Of a stretch of 64,000 nucleotides of DNA, positions 52,925-62,063 are shown piece by piece. Under the pieces are notes generated by a model, which saw only the letters and a list, made by a program, of their open reading frames with translations, made no database searches and had not been told where the DNA came from. Origin of the DNA: Pseudomonas quebecensis (GTDB taxonomy: Bacteria > Pseudomonadota > Gammaproteobacteria > Pseudomonadales > Pseudomonadaceae); NCBI RefSeq assembly GCF_026410085.1, contig NZ_CP112866.1:5455001-5519000 (forward strand). The letters run 5' to 3'. The translations under genes and the position numbers were made by a program. How positions within the stretch are numbered: the stretch's first letter is position 1; the number at the start of each line of letters is the position of its first letter.

Positions 52925-54226
52925 ATGCGCGTTCTGGTCTTGGGTAGCGGCGTCATTGGGGTAACCAGTGCGTACTATTTGGCGCGGGCCGGTTTTGAAG
53001 TGGTGGTGGTCGACCGCCAGCCCGCCGCTGCCATGGAAACCAGTTTCGCCAACGCCGGCCAGGTGTCCCCAGGCTATGCCTCGCCCTGGGCCGCGCCGGG
53101 CGTGCCGCTCAAGGCAATCAAATGGCTGCTGCAACGCCACGCGCCATTGGCGATCAAAGCCACCGCCGATATCGATCAATACCTGTGGATGGCCCAGATG
53201 CTGCGCAACTGCACCGCCAGCCGGTATGCGGTGAACAAAGAGCGCATGGTGCGTTTGTCCGAATACAGCCGTGATTGCCTCGATGAGCTGCGCGCCGAGA
53301 CCGGCATTGCCTACGAAGGCCGAAGCCTGGGGACCACCCAACTGTTCCGCACTCAGGCGCAGTTGGACGGCGCCGCCAAGGACATCGCTGTACTCAAAGA
53401 GTCCGGTGTACCGTTCGAGCTGCTTGATCGTGCTGGCATTGCCCGCGTGGAACCTGCTCTGGCCAGCGTCACCGACATCCTCGCCGGTGCTCTGCGCCTG
53501 CCCAACGACCAGACCGGCGACTGCCAGATGTTCACGACGCGCCTGGCCGACATGTGCAGGCAATTGGGCGTTGAGTTCCGCTTCGAACAGGATATCCAGC
53601 GCCTCGACCACGCGGGCGAGCGCATCAACGGTGTATGGATCGACGGCAAGCTGGAAACAGCCGATCGTTATGTCCTCGCCTTGGGCAGTTATTCGCCGAA
53701 GTTGCTCAAACCGCTGGGTATCAAGGCGCCGGTGTACCCGCTCAAGGGTTATTCGTTGACCGTGCCGATCACCAACCCGGCGATGGCGCCCACCTCGACC
53801 ATCCTCGACGAGACCTACAAGGTCGCGATTACCCGTTTCGACAACCGCATCCGCGTCGGCGGCATGGCTGAGATCGCCGGTTTTGACCTGTCGCTGAACC
53901 CGCGTCGACGCGAAACCCTGGAGATGATCGTCAACGACCTTTATCCTCAAGGCGGCGATCTGGCCCAGGCTTCGTTCTGGACCGGCCTGCGTCCGACCAC
54001 GCCCGACGGTACGCCGATTGTCGGTGCCACACCGTTCAAGAACCTGTTCCTGAATACCGGCCACGGCACCCTCGGTTGGACCATGGCCTGTGGCTCCGGT
54101 CGTTTGCTGGCCGACCTGATGGCCAGGAAAACCCCGCAGATCAGCGCCGCGGGCCTCGATATTTCCCGTTACGGCAACCACCAGGAGTCCGCAAAACATG
54201 TCAATCCAGCGCCAGCTCACCAATGA
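52925..54226 (+). CDS. dadA: D-amino acid dehydrogenase small subunit DadA
   Basis: DadA oxidises D-alanine and other D-amino acids to 2-oxo acids and passes electrons to the respiratory chain. The 433-residue flavoprotein has [21 protein letters not shown] at the start and [17 protein letters not shown] and [21 protein letters not shown] near the end. ATG 52925 (MRVLVLGSG) was chosen after AGGATAT; upstream frame is promoter. The 3' end overlaps ridA by 29 nt. The order dadA-ridA-dadX is a known Pseudomonas operon. Confidence 0.96.
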   Translation: MRVLVLGSGVIGVTSAYYLARAGFEVVVVDRQPAAAMETSFANAGQVSPGYASPWAAPGVPLKAIKWLLQRHAPLAIKATADIDQYLWMAQMLRNCTASRYAVNKERMVRLSEYSRDCLDELRAETGIAYEGRSLGTTQLFRTQAQLDGAAKDIAVLKESGVPFELLDRAGIARVEPALASVTDILAGALRLPNDQTGDCQMFTTRLADMCRQLGVEFRFEQDIQRLDHAGERINGVWIDGKLETADRYVLALGSYSPKLLKPLGIKAPVYPLKGYSLTVPITNPAMAPTSTILDETYKVAITRFDNRIRVGGMAEIAGFDLSLNPRRRETLEMIVNDLYPQGGDLAQASFWTGLRPTTPDGTPIVGATPFKNLFLNTGHGTLGWTMACGSGRLLADLMARKTPQISAAGLDISRYGNHQESAKHVNPAPAHQ

Positions 54227-54551
54227 GCGCATGAGCCAGATCGTTGTTCACAGCGGTACCGTGTACCTGGCCGGGCAAGTCGGCGATGACATGAGCGCCG
54301 GGATTGAACAGCAGACTCGCGAGACGCTCGCCAATATCGAGCGCTTGCTGGACCTGGCCGGCACCGACAAAACCAGACTGCTGTCGGTGACGATTTACCT
54401 GAAGGACATCGACGCCGATTTCGCCGGCATGAATGCAGTGTGGGACGCGTGGCTGCCCAAAGGCGTTGCCCCGGCACGCGCCACCGTTGAAGCCAAGCTG
54501 TGCGAACCGCACATCCTGGTAGAGCTGTCCGTGGTGGCCGCGCTGCCTTAG
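54198..54551 (+). CDS. RidA-family protein of the dad operon
   Basis: A 117-residue RidA/YjgF relative. It has [19 protein letters not shown] and, near the C-terminus, [20 protein letters not shown], with the Arg equivalent to the active-site Arg. It starts 29 nt before the end of dadA in another frame, an extensive overlap. D-amino acid oxidation by DadA makes imines, so a RidA made from the same message is apt. It is different from the second RidA at 24.0-24.4 kb and belongs to another RidA subgroup. Confidence 0.9.
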   Translation: MSIQRQLTNERMSQIVVHSGTVYLAGQVGDDMSAGIEQQTRETLANIERLLDLAGTDKTRLLSVTIYLKDIDADFAGMNAVWDAWLPKGVAPARATVEAKLCEPHILVELSVVAALP

Positions 54552-54566
54552 ATTCAGATCCCTCTC

Positions 54567-54604
54567 CCGGCGCCGAGGCTGTTGATCGGTGCCGGTTTTT
54601 TTTT
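54567..54604 (+). terminator. Terminator-like hairpin in the dadA-dadX gap
   Basis: A 10-bp stem (CCGGCGCCGA with TCGGTGCCGG, one G-U pair), a 9-nt loop, and a T9 run. It comes 15 nt after the ridA-like gene and before dadX, so dadX may be partly uncoupled from dadA. Confidence 0.85.
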
Positions 54605-54631
54605 CACTCCGCCGCCTAGAAGCCTGCCGCC

Positions 54632-55705
54632 ATGCGTCCAGCCCGTGCCCTGATCGACCTCCAAGCCTTGCGCCACAACTACCAATTGGCCCGTGAAGTC
54701 ACGGGCGCCAAGGCGCTTGCCGTGATCAAGGCCGATGCCTACGGCCATGGCGCCGTGCGGGTGGCCCAGGCGCTGGAGGCGCAGGCCGATGGTTTTGCCG
54801 TGGCCTGCATCGAGGAAGCACTGGAACTGCGTGCCGCCGGCATTCGTGGGCCGGTGCTGCTGCTGGAAGGCTTTTTTGAAGCCGACGAGCTACCGCTGAT
54901 CATCGAGCATGATTTCTGGTGTGTGGTGCATTCGCTGTGGCAACTGGAAGCTATCGAACAGGCTCGCTTGAGCAAACCGCTGACCGTGTGGTTGAAACTG
55001 GATTCGGGCATGCATCGTGTCGGCCTGCATCCCAAGGATTATCACGAGGCTTACCAACGCCTGCTGGCCACCGGCAGCGTTGCAAAAATCGTCTTGATGA
55101 GCCACTTCGCACGTGCCGATGAGCTCGATTGCGTGAGCAGCGATGAGCAAGTGGCGGTGTTTGACGCGGCGCGCCAGGGCCTGGCGGCCGAGGTGAGCCT
55201 GCGCAATTCGCCGTCGGTGATGGGCTGGCCGAATGTGTCCAGCGACTGGGTGCGCCCCGGCATCATGCTGTACGGCGCCACGCCGTTTGGCGAAGACCAG
55301 GCCGTGGCCGCGCGCCTGCAGCCGGTAATGACCCTGGAATCGAAAGTGATCTGCGTGCGTGAGCTGCCGGCGGGTGAGCCAGTGGGCTACGGCGCCAGGT
55401 TCATCACGCCCAAACCCATGCGGATCGGTGTGGTCGCCATGGGTTACGCCGATGGCTACCCACGTCACGCTCCCACCGGGACGCCGGTGCTGGTGGCTGG
55501 GCAGCGCAGCCGGTTGCTGGGGCGCGTGTCCATGGACATGCTTTGTATCGACCTGACGGACGTGCCTCAGGCCGGCCTGGGCTCGACGGTGGAATTGTGG
55601 GGAAAAAACATCCTGGCCAGCGACGTCGCCGTCGCCGCCGACACCATCCCCTACCAGATTTTCTGCAACCTGCGGCGGGTGCCAAGGCTCTACTCCGAGG
55701 CCTGA
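54632..55705 (+). CDS. dadX: Catabolic alanine racemase DadX
   Basis: DadX interconverts L- and D-alanine, so DadA can consume both. The 357-residue PLP enzyme has [11 protein letters not shown] with the PLP Lys33, the YGA motif in [11 protein letters not shown], and the second catalytic Tyr in [12 protein letters not shown]. The length agrees with Pseudomonas DadX. The terminator-like hairpin upstream leaves 28 nt to the ATG. Confidence 0.95.
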   Translation: MRPARALIDLQALRHNYQLAREVTGAKALAVIKADAYGHGAVRVAQALEAQADGFAVACIEEALELRAAGIRGPVLLLEGFFEADELPLIIEHDFWCVVHSLWQLEAIEQARLSKPLTVWLKLDSGMHRVGLHPKDYHEAYQRLLATGSVAKIVLMSHFARADELDCVSSDEQVAVFDAARQGLAAEVSLRNSPSVMGWPNVSSDWVRPGIMLYGATPFGEDQAVAARLQPVMTLESKVICVRELPAGEPVGYGARFITPKPMRIGVVAMGYADGYPRHAPTGTPVLVAGQRSRLLGRVSMDMLCIDLTDVPQAGLGSTVELWGKNILASDVAVAADTIPYQIFCNLRRVPRLYSEA

Positions 55706-55819
55706 GCGCCGTTACGAATGGAGCTGGTCGGGATTTAGGCCAAAGTGTTGTAAATACTGAACGCTGTCGCCATGATAACGCTCAATTACAACAAGCCTGA
55801 ATCCTAGGAGGCACCTGCA

Positions 55820-56368
55820 TTGGACGTCGGCGAACGACTGCAATCCATCCGTAAACTCAAAGGTCTTTCCCAGCGTGAGCTCGCCAAGCGCGCGGGTGTC
55901 ACCAACAGCACCATTTCGATGATCGAAAAAAACAGTGTCAGCCCCTCGATCAGCTCCTTGCGCAAGGTGCTGGGCGGCATTCCGATGTCCATGGTCGAGT
56001 TCTTTTCCGAAGAGATCCTCCAGGAAATACCGACGCAGATCGTCTATAAAGCCAATGAGCTGATCGATATCTCCGACGGCGCGGTCACCATGAAGCTGGT
56101 GGGCCGGGCGCACCCCAGCCGGGCTATCGCGTTCCTCAACGAGATCTATCCGCCGGGCGCCGACACCGGTGAGGAAATGCTCACCCACGAAGGTGAGGAA
56201 ACCGGGATTTTGCTTGAGGGCCGCTTGGAGTTGGTGGTCGGTCTTGAAACTTTTGTGCTCGAAGCGGGCGATAGCTACTACTTTGAAAGCACCAAGCCCC
56301 ACCGTTTCCGCAACCCGTTCGACGTGCCGGCGCGACTAATCAGCGCAGCCACACCCGCGAACTTTTAA
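55820..56368 (+). CDS. pauR: Polyamine-catabolism repressor PauR (XRE-cupin)
   Basis: PauR represses polyamine uptake and breakdown genes until putrescine or cadaverine binds. The 182-residue protein has an N-terminal XRE HTH (LSQRELAKRAGVTNSTISMIEKNSVSPSISSLRKVLGGI) and a C-terminal cupin (GEETGILLEGRLELVVGLETFVLEAGDSYYFESTKPHRFRNP). The start is TTG with AGGAGG 9 nt upstream and fits the P. aeruginosa start as recalled (MDVGERLQSIRKLKG). It probably controls kauB and the PauB-like oxidase in this window. Confidence 0.93.
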   Translation: MDVGERLQSIRKLKGLSQRELAKRAGVTNSTISMIEKNSVSPSISSLRKVLGGIPMSMVEFFSEEILQEIPTQIVYKANELIDISDGAVTMKLVGRAHPSRAIAFLNEIYPPGADTGEEMLTHEGEETGILLEGRLELVVGLETFVLEAGDSYYFESTKPHRFRNPFDVPARLISAATPANF

Positions 56369-56450
56369 CACAAGAGGCGTCCTGCCAGCGTTGCAGAGCC
56401 GCCCGTGGCAGTATCCGCGAGGCTGAATCTCCCTTTATTTAATGGGGTTG

Positions 56451-56479
56451 TTTCGGCCAGGCGGGCTAACCGTTATACT
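56451..56479 (+). promoter_or_regulatory. Probable cycB promoter
   Basis: A good -10 hexamer TATACT (56474-56479) 17 nt after a weak -35 TTTCGG (56451-56456), giving a leader of about 50 nt before the cycB GTG. Confidence 0.45.
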
Positions 56480-56537
56480 TTCGCCGCCTGCGAAACCGTG
56501 GCCGCAGGCGTGAATAGCCACCATTGAGGGTGAACGC

Positions 56538-56960
56538 GTGAACCTAATTATGAAAATGCTGGCTGCACCAGCAACCGTACTGGCCCTCTGGGCTGTCAGC
56601 GCTCAAGCTGCGACCAACGATGAGATCGCCAAGCGCCTGGAGCCTGTCGGCCAGGTGTGCGTCCAGGGCCAGGAATGCAAGGGCATGGAGGTGGCCGTGA
56701 CGGCGGGCGGCGGCGGTGCGAAAACGCCGGATGACATCATCGCCAAGCATTGCAATGCATGCCACGGCACAGGTTTGCTGGGCGCGCCGAAAATCGGCGA
56801 TACCGCGGCCTGGAAAGAGCGCGCCGATCACCAGGGCGGCCTTGATGGCATCCTGGCCAAAGCCATTACCGGTATCAACGCCATGCCGCCCAAAGGTACC
56901 TGCGCCGATTGCTCCGATGAGGAGCTCAAGGGCGCCATCAAGAAGATGTCCGGTCTGTAA
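56538..56960 (+). CDS. cycB: Cytochrome c5
   Basis: A periplasmic electron carrier of 140 residues. A signal peptide (ending near SAQA, residue 24) precedes the mature protein. The single haem site CNACHGTG (CxxCH) is in the middle, the axial Met in INAMPPKG, and a Cys pair CADC occurs near the C-terminus as in cytochromes c5. The start is GTG (or ATG 12 nt on). Confidence 0.95.
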   Translation: MNLIMKMLAAPATVLALWAVSAQAATNDEIAKRLEPVGQVCVQGQECKGMEVAVTAGGGGAKTPDDIIAKHCNACHGTGLLGAPKIGDTAAWKERADHQGGLDGILAKAITGINAMPPKGTCADCSDEELKGAIKKMSGL

Positions 56961-56982
56961 CCCGGCTAGCTTCGCCAAAAAT

Positions 56983-57004
56983 GCCGCTTCCGAGCGGCTT
57001 TTTT
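56983..57004 (+). terminator. Terminator of cycB
   Basis: A stem GCCGCT/AGCGGC with loop TCCG, preceded by A-rich bases and followed by T6, 23 nt after the cycB stop. Confidence 0.85.
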
Positions 57005-57096
57005 GTGCGTGCAATTGATAGGTCGAGGCTGGTTATTGCAGCAAAGACCCTGCAAGCTCGGTCCAACTCCAATTCATGGAATGTCAGGAGGGTCGG

Positions 57097-59019
57097 ATGG
57101 TGCAGTTGTGTTCAATCGAGCAAGCAGTTGATGACGTACTGGCGCGGTTGCCGGCGCATATCCATATGGGCCTGCCGCTGGGCCTGGGCAAGCCCAATCT
57201 GTTTGTCAACGCGCTGTACCGGCGTATCGCCAAGCTGCCGGAGCGGGCACTGACGATCTACACCGCCTTGAGCCTGGGCCGCCCGACATTGGGCGACGGT
57301 TTGCAGAAGCGCTTTCTCGAACCCTTCATCGAGCGTGTGTTCGGCGATTACCCCGAGCTGGATTTCCTCGCCGGCCTGCACACAGACAGCTTGCCGGCCA
57401 ATATCCGCGTGCAGCAATTCTTCATGCAACCCGGCAGCCTGCTGCACAGTGCATCGGCGCAGCAGGACTACGTCAGCAGCAATTACAGCCACGCCGCCCG
57501 CGACATCAACGCCGCCGGCCTGAACCTGGTGGCGCAGCTGGTCGCCAGCAGTGCCGAACACCCCGACCGTCTGAGCCTGAGCTGCAACCCCGACATTACC
57601 CTCGACCTGCTGCCGATGATCGCCAGGCGCCGCGACGCGGGTGAAACCATCCTGATCGTCGGTCAGGTTCACACCGACTTACCCTACATGCCCGGGGATT
57701 CCGAGCTGGGCATGGACGCGTTCGACTACCTGCTCGACGAAAAGGACAGCACCACGCTGTTTTCCACACCCAATATGCCGGTGGGTTTCCAGGATCACTT
57801 TATCGGCCTGCACACCAGCACCCTGGTACGCGACGGCGGCACGTTGCAGATTGGTATCGGCTCGATGGGCGATGCACTCACGGCCGCACTGCTGGCGCGT
57901 CAGGCGGACAACGAGGCCTATCGCCTGCTGCTGACGGACCTGGATGTATACCGCTGGGCGCCGTTGATCAGCCGTGAAGGCGGGGTTGCGCCGTTCGCCC
58001 GTGGCCTGTACGGCTGCAGCGAAATGTTCGTGAATGGCCTGCTGGTACTGGCCGACGCGGGCATCGTGCGGCGCAAGGTGTACCCGGATGTCGCCACTCA
58101 AGAACAGGCCAACGCGGGCTTGCTCGATGACGCCGCGCAGACCGATGGCGTGTCGATCCACGGCGGTTTCTTTCTAGGGCCTCGGAGTTTTTACCAGCGC
58201 TTGCAGGAAATGACCCACGCCAAGCGCCTTGAATTCAACATGACAGGTATCAGTTACATCAACGAGCTGTACGGTCAGGAGGCACTCAAGCGCCTGCAGC
58301 GTCAGGATGCGCGCTTTATCAACAGCGCGATCATGGTGACGCTGCTGGGCGCGGGCGTGGCCGACCAGTTGGAAGACGGCCATGTACTCAGCGGGGTCGG
58401 TGGGCAATACAACTTTGTCGCCCAGGGCCATGCGCTGGAGGGCGCGCGCTCGATCCTGATCCTGCGGAGCTGGCGCGAATCGGCCGGGGAGGTCAGTTCC
58501 AATATCGTCTGGGACTACGGTCACTGCACCATTCCCCGGCACCTGCGGGACATCGTCATTACCGAATACGGCATCGCGGACTTACGCGGTCAGACGGACG
58601 CCAAGGTGATCGAGGCGTTGCTCAGCATCACCGACTCGCGCTTCCAGAATGACCTGATCCAACAGGCGCAGAAGGCCGGCAAATTGCCCAAGGATTTCCA
58701 GCTGGATCCGCGGTTCAGCGACAACACGCCCGAACGGTTGCAGGGTATCCAGGCGCGACATCGACGCTTGTTCCCCGAATATCCGCTGGGCAGCGATTTC
58801 ACTCAGGAGGAGCGAGATCTGTTGCGGGCGCTGAACTGGCTCAAGAGCAAATTCAAGCTGACGGAGATTCTCGAGTTGGGCAAGGCTGCATTGGATGCGC
58901 CGGAACCGGAAGCGTTTCCAGAGCATTTGAGGCGGATGCAGTTGGACAAGCCTGAGGGTTTGAAGGAGGACCTCTATCAGCGCCTGTTACTCGCTGGCTT
59001 ACAAGCAACCGCGCACTAA
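57097..59019 (+). CDS. Acetyl-CoA hydrolase/transferase family protein
   Basis: A 640-residue cytoplasmic protein of the acetyl-CoA hydrolase/CoA-transferase type. Features include SLSLGRPTLGDGLQKRF, GTLQIGIGSMGDALTAALL, and the C-terminal domain GVGGQYNFVAQGHALEGARSIL with ITEYGIADLRGQTDA, usual for class I CoA transferases. Which acyl-CoA it uses is not clear. The ATG at 57097 follows AGGAGG by the right distance; an ATG 21 nt upstream has no ribosome site. It is longer than the well-studied family members (about 500 residues) by an N-terminal extension. Confidence 0.8.
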   Translation: MVQLCSIEQAVDDVLARLPAHIHMGLPLGLGKPNLFVNALYRRIAKLPERALTIYTALSLGRPTLGDGLQKRFLEPFIERVFGDYPELDFLAGLHTDSLPANIRVQQFFMQPGSLLHSASAQQDYVSSNYSHAARDINAAGLNLVAQLVASSAEHPDRLSLSCNPDITLDLLPMIARRRDAGETILIVGQVHTDLPYMPGDSELGMDAFDYLLDEKDSTTLFSTPNMPVGFQDHFIGLHTSTLVRDGGTLQIGIGSMGDALTAALLARQADNEAYRLLLTDLDVYRWAPLISREGGVAPFARGLYGCSEMFVNGLLVLADAGIVRRKVYPDVATQEQANAGLLDDAAQTDGVSIHGGFFLGPRSFYQRLQEMTHAKRLEFNMTGISYINELYGQEALKRLQRQDARFINSAIMVTLLGAGVADQLEDGHVLSGVGGQYNFVAQGHALEGARSILILRSWRESAGEVSSNIVWDYGHCTIPRHLRDIVITEYGIADLRGQTDAKVIEALLSITDSRFQNDLIQQAQKAGKLPKDFQLDPRFSDNTPERLQGIQARHRRLFPEYPLGSDFTQEERDLLRALNWLKSKFKLTEILELGKAALDAPEPEAFPEHLRRMQLDKPEGLKEDLYQRLLLAGLQATAH

Positions 59020-59037
59020 AACCAACACAAGGCCAAC

Positions 59038-59126
59038 TGTGGAAGGGGGCTTGCCCCCGATAGCGGCGTATCAGTCCCAAATGTGTTGGCTGAACCACTG
59101 TTATCGGGGGCAAGCCCCCTCCCACA
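59038..59126. repeat. REP doublet (REPIN), GGGGGC type
   Basis: Inverted 25-nt arms (59038-59062 and 59102-59126) with one mismatch and a 39-nt spacer, of the same GGGGGCTTGCCCCC type as the copy at 15.2 kb. It lies between the convergent ends of the acetyl-CoA hydrolase gene and xpt. Confidence 0.93.
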
Positions 59127-59154
59127 TTTTGATCCGTGTTCACCTCGTAGCAAA

Positions 59155-59739
<585 letters not shown>

Positions 59740-59785
59740 CTAATGGCGCGTTGTGCGCCGAAAGTAGATTAAAAAGTAGTCGATT

Positions 59786-61795
59786 CTAGCGCTTTAACAT
59801 CGCGCGTATGTCCGCCAGGGCGGTATTGCCGCGAACGGCCTTCACCTCGGTCGGGGTGTCGTCATTGCCTTCCCAGGCCAGGTCGTCCGGCGGCAGTTCG
59901 TCGAGGAACCGGCTGGGGGCACAATCGATGATTTCGCCGTATTGCTTGCGCTTGGCGGCAAAGGTGAAGGCCAGGGTCTGACGCGCGCGGGTAATGCCCA
60001 CGTAGGCCAGGCGCCGTTCTTCCTCGATGGTGTCGGCTTCGATGCTGGAGCGGTGCGGGAGGATTTCCTCTTCCATGCCCATGATGAACACGTAGGGGAA
60101 TTCCAGACCCTTGGACGCATGCAAGGTCATCATTTGTACACCTTCGGCGCCGTCTTCCTCTTCCTGCTGGCGTTCGAGCATGTCACGCAGTACCAGCTTG
60201 CCGATGGCGTCTTCGACGGTCATTTCGCCGTCTTCGTCTTTTTCCAGGGTGTTCTTCAGCGCCTCGATCAGGAACCAGACGTTGCCCATACGGTAATCCG
60301 CGGCCTTGTCGCTGGAGCTGTTGGTGCGCAGCCAGTTTTCATAGTCGATGTCCATGACCATGCTGCGCAGGGCGCTGATCGGGTCTTCGCCGGCGCATTG
60401 CTCGCGCACCTTGTCCATAAAGCGTTTGAAGCGCGACAGGCGGTCGGTGAAGCGCGTGTCCAGGTGTTCGCCCAGGCCGATTTCGTCGGTGGCGGCGTAC
60501 ATCGAGATCTTACGTTCGGTAGCGTAGTTGCCGAGCTTTTCCAGGGTCGTCGAACCGATCTCCCGGCGTGGCACGTTGATGACGCGCAGGAAGGCGTTGT
60601 CGTCGTCCGGGTTTACGATCAGGCGGAAGTACGCCATCAGGTCTTTGACTTCCTGGCGTCCGAAAAAGCTGTTGCCGCCCGACAGGCGATACGGCACCTG
60701 GTGATGCTGCAACTTCAACTCGATCAGCTTGGCCTGGTAGTTGCCCCGATACAGGATCGCAAAATCGCTATAGGGCCGGTCGGTGCGCAAGTGCAGGCTG
60801 AGGATCTCGACGGCCACGCGCTCGGCTTCGGCGTCTTCGTTGCGGCAACGGATCACGCGGATCTCGTCGCCGTGGCCCATCTCGCTCCACAGCTGTTTTT
60901 CGAACTCGTGGGGGTTGTTGGAGATCAGCACGTTGGCGCAGCGCAGGATGCGGCTGGTGGAGCGGTAGTTCTGCTCCAGCATCACCACTTTCAAGGATGG
61001 GTAATCCTCCTTGAGCAGCATCAGGTTTTCCGGACGAGCGCCGCGCCAGGCGTAAATCGACTGGTCATCGTCGCCCACCACGGTGAACTGGTTGCGCGTG
61101 CCGATCAGCAGCTTCACCAGCAGGTATTGGCTGGCGTTGGTGTCCTGGTATTCGTCGACCAGCAGGTAGCGCACCTTGTTCTGCCATTTTTCCAGGATGT
61201 CCTTGTGTTCCTGGAACAGTTTGACCGGCAGCAGGATAAGGTCGTCGAAGTCCACGGCGTTGAACGCTTTGAGCGTGCGCTGGTAGTGGGTGTAAACGAT
61301 GGCGGCGGTCTGTTCCTTGGGGTTGCGCGCGTTTTCAAGGGCTTCGGGCGGCAGGACCAGATCGTTTTTCCAGGCGCCGATCATGTTTTTGATCTCGTCG
61401 ACGCCGTCGTCGCCCGCGTATTCCTTCTGCATGATGTCGGTCATCAAGGCTTTGACGTCGGTCTCGTCAAAGATCGAAAAGCCTGGCTTGTAGCCCAGCC
61501 GCACATGCTCCTTGCGGATGATGTTCAGCCCCAGGTTGTGGAAGGTACACACGGTGAGGCCACGGCCTTCGCCACCCTTGAGCAGGGTGCCGACGCGCTC
61601 TTTCATTTCCCGCGCGGCCTTATTGGTAAAGGTCATCGCGACGATGTACTGGGCGCGGATGCCGCAGTTCTGGATCAGGTGCGCGATCTTGCGGGTAATC
61701 ACGCTGGTCTTGCCGGAGCCTGCGCCGGCGAGCACCAATAGAGGGCCGCCGACGTAGTTCACGGCTTCTTGCTGCCGGGGGTTGAGTCGGGACAT
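59786..61795 (-). CDS. rep: ATP-dependent DNA helicase Rep
   Basis: Rep is an SF1A 3'-5' helicase that clears proteins ahead of replication forks. The 669-residue protein has Walker A LAGAGSGKTSVITRK (about residues 20-34), the DExx box LVDEYQDTNASQY, motif III GDDDQSIYAWRGA, and the C-terminal VGITRARQTLAFTFA. Length and motif order match the UvrD/Rep family, and Rep is favoured over UvrD by synteny. Confidence 0.95.
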   Translation of the reverse strand: MSRLNPRQQEAVNYVGGPLLVLAGAGSGKTSVITRKIAHLIQNCGIRAQYIVAMTFTNKAAREMKERVGTLLKGGEGRGLTVCTFHNLGLNIIRKEHVRLGYKPGFSIFDETDVKALMTDIMQKEYAGDDGVDEIKNMIGAWKNDLVLPPEALENARNPKEQTAAIVYTHYQRTLKAFNAVDFDDLILLPVKLFQEHKDILEKWQNKVRYLLVDEYQDTNASQYLLVKLLIGTRNQFTVVGDDDQSIYAWRGARPENLMLLKEDYPSLKVVMLEQNYRSTSRILRCANVLISNNPHEFEKQLWSEMGHGDEIRVIRCRNEDAEAERVAVEILSLHLRTDRPYSDFAILYRGNYQAKLIELKLQHHQVPYRLSGGNSFFGRQEVKDLMAYFRLIVNPDDDNAFLRVINVPRREIGSTTLEKLGNYATERKISMYAATDEIGLGEHLDTRFTDRLSRFKRFMDKVREQCAGEDPISALRSMVMDIDYENWLRTNSSSDKAADYRMGNVWFLIEALKNTLEKDEDGEMTVEDAIGKLVLRDMLERQQEEEDGAEGVQMMTLHASKGLEFPYVFIMGMEEEILPHRSSIEADTIEEERRLAYVGITRARQTLAFTFAAKRKQYGEIIDCAPSRFLDELPPDDLAWEGNDDTPTEVKAVRGNTALADIRAMLKR

Positions 61796-61978
61796 ACGGA
61801 ATGTGTGGGGTCGTTGATCAAAAGGGCGGGCATTTTAACAGGCTGGCAAGATTCTGCTGCTCTGGATCGACGGTGTGACGTACCACTCGATCTAAATTTG
61901 CCGGTTTTGCTACTTTGCCGCAGGATGTCGGGGCTTCTTGTGGTTAAAGCGCTGACAAATGATTACAGCCTGCGTGTT

Positions 61979-62022
61979 TGATAACTCTTATCATTGGTGA
62001 TTATCAGGCCGCACGTCATAAT
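61979..62022 (+). promoter_or_regulatory. Promoter with Fur-box-like palindrome ahead of the EAL gene
   Basis: TGATAACTCTTATCA (61979-61993) agrees with the Fur 7-1-7 palindrome TGATAAT-N-ATTATCA at 12 of 14 positions. A second GATTATCA follows at 61999-62006. The likely promoter is TTGGTG (61994-61999), 17 nt, CATAAT (62017-62022), so Fur would block it. Confidence 0.45.
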
Positions 62023-62063
62023 GCCCGCCGCCAACGAAATTTTGCAGAGTCTAGGGAGCTAGC

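Noticed and set aside
59942..61741. A 599-codon open frame opposite rep
   Set aside because: It is a shadow frame of a certain helicase gene.
61769..61981. A 70-codon open frame between rep and the EAL gene
   Set aside because: It overlaps the rep start, has no ribosome site, and its composition is not protein-like.
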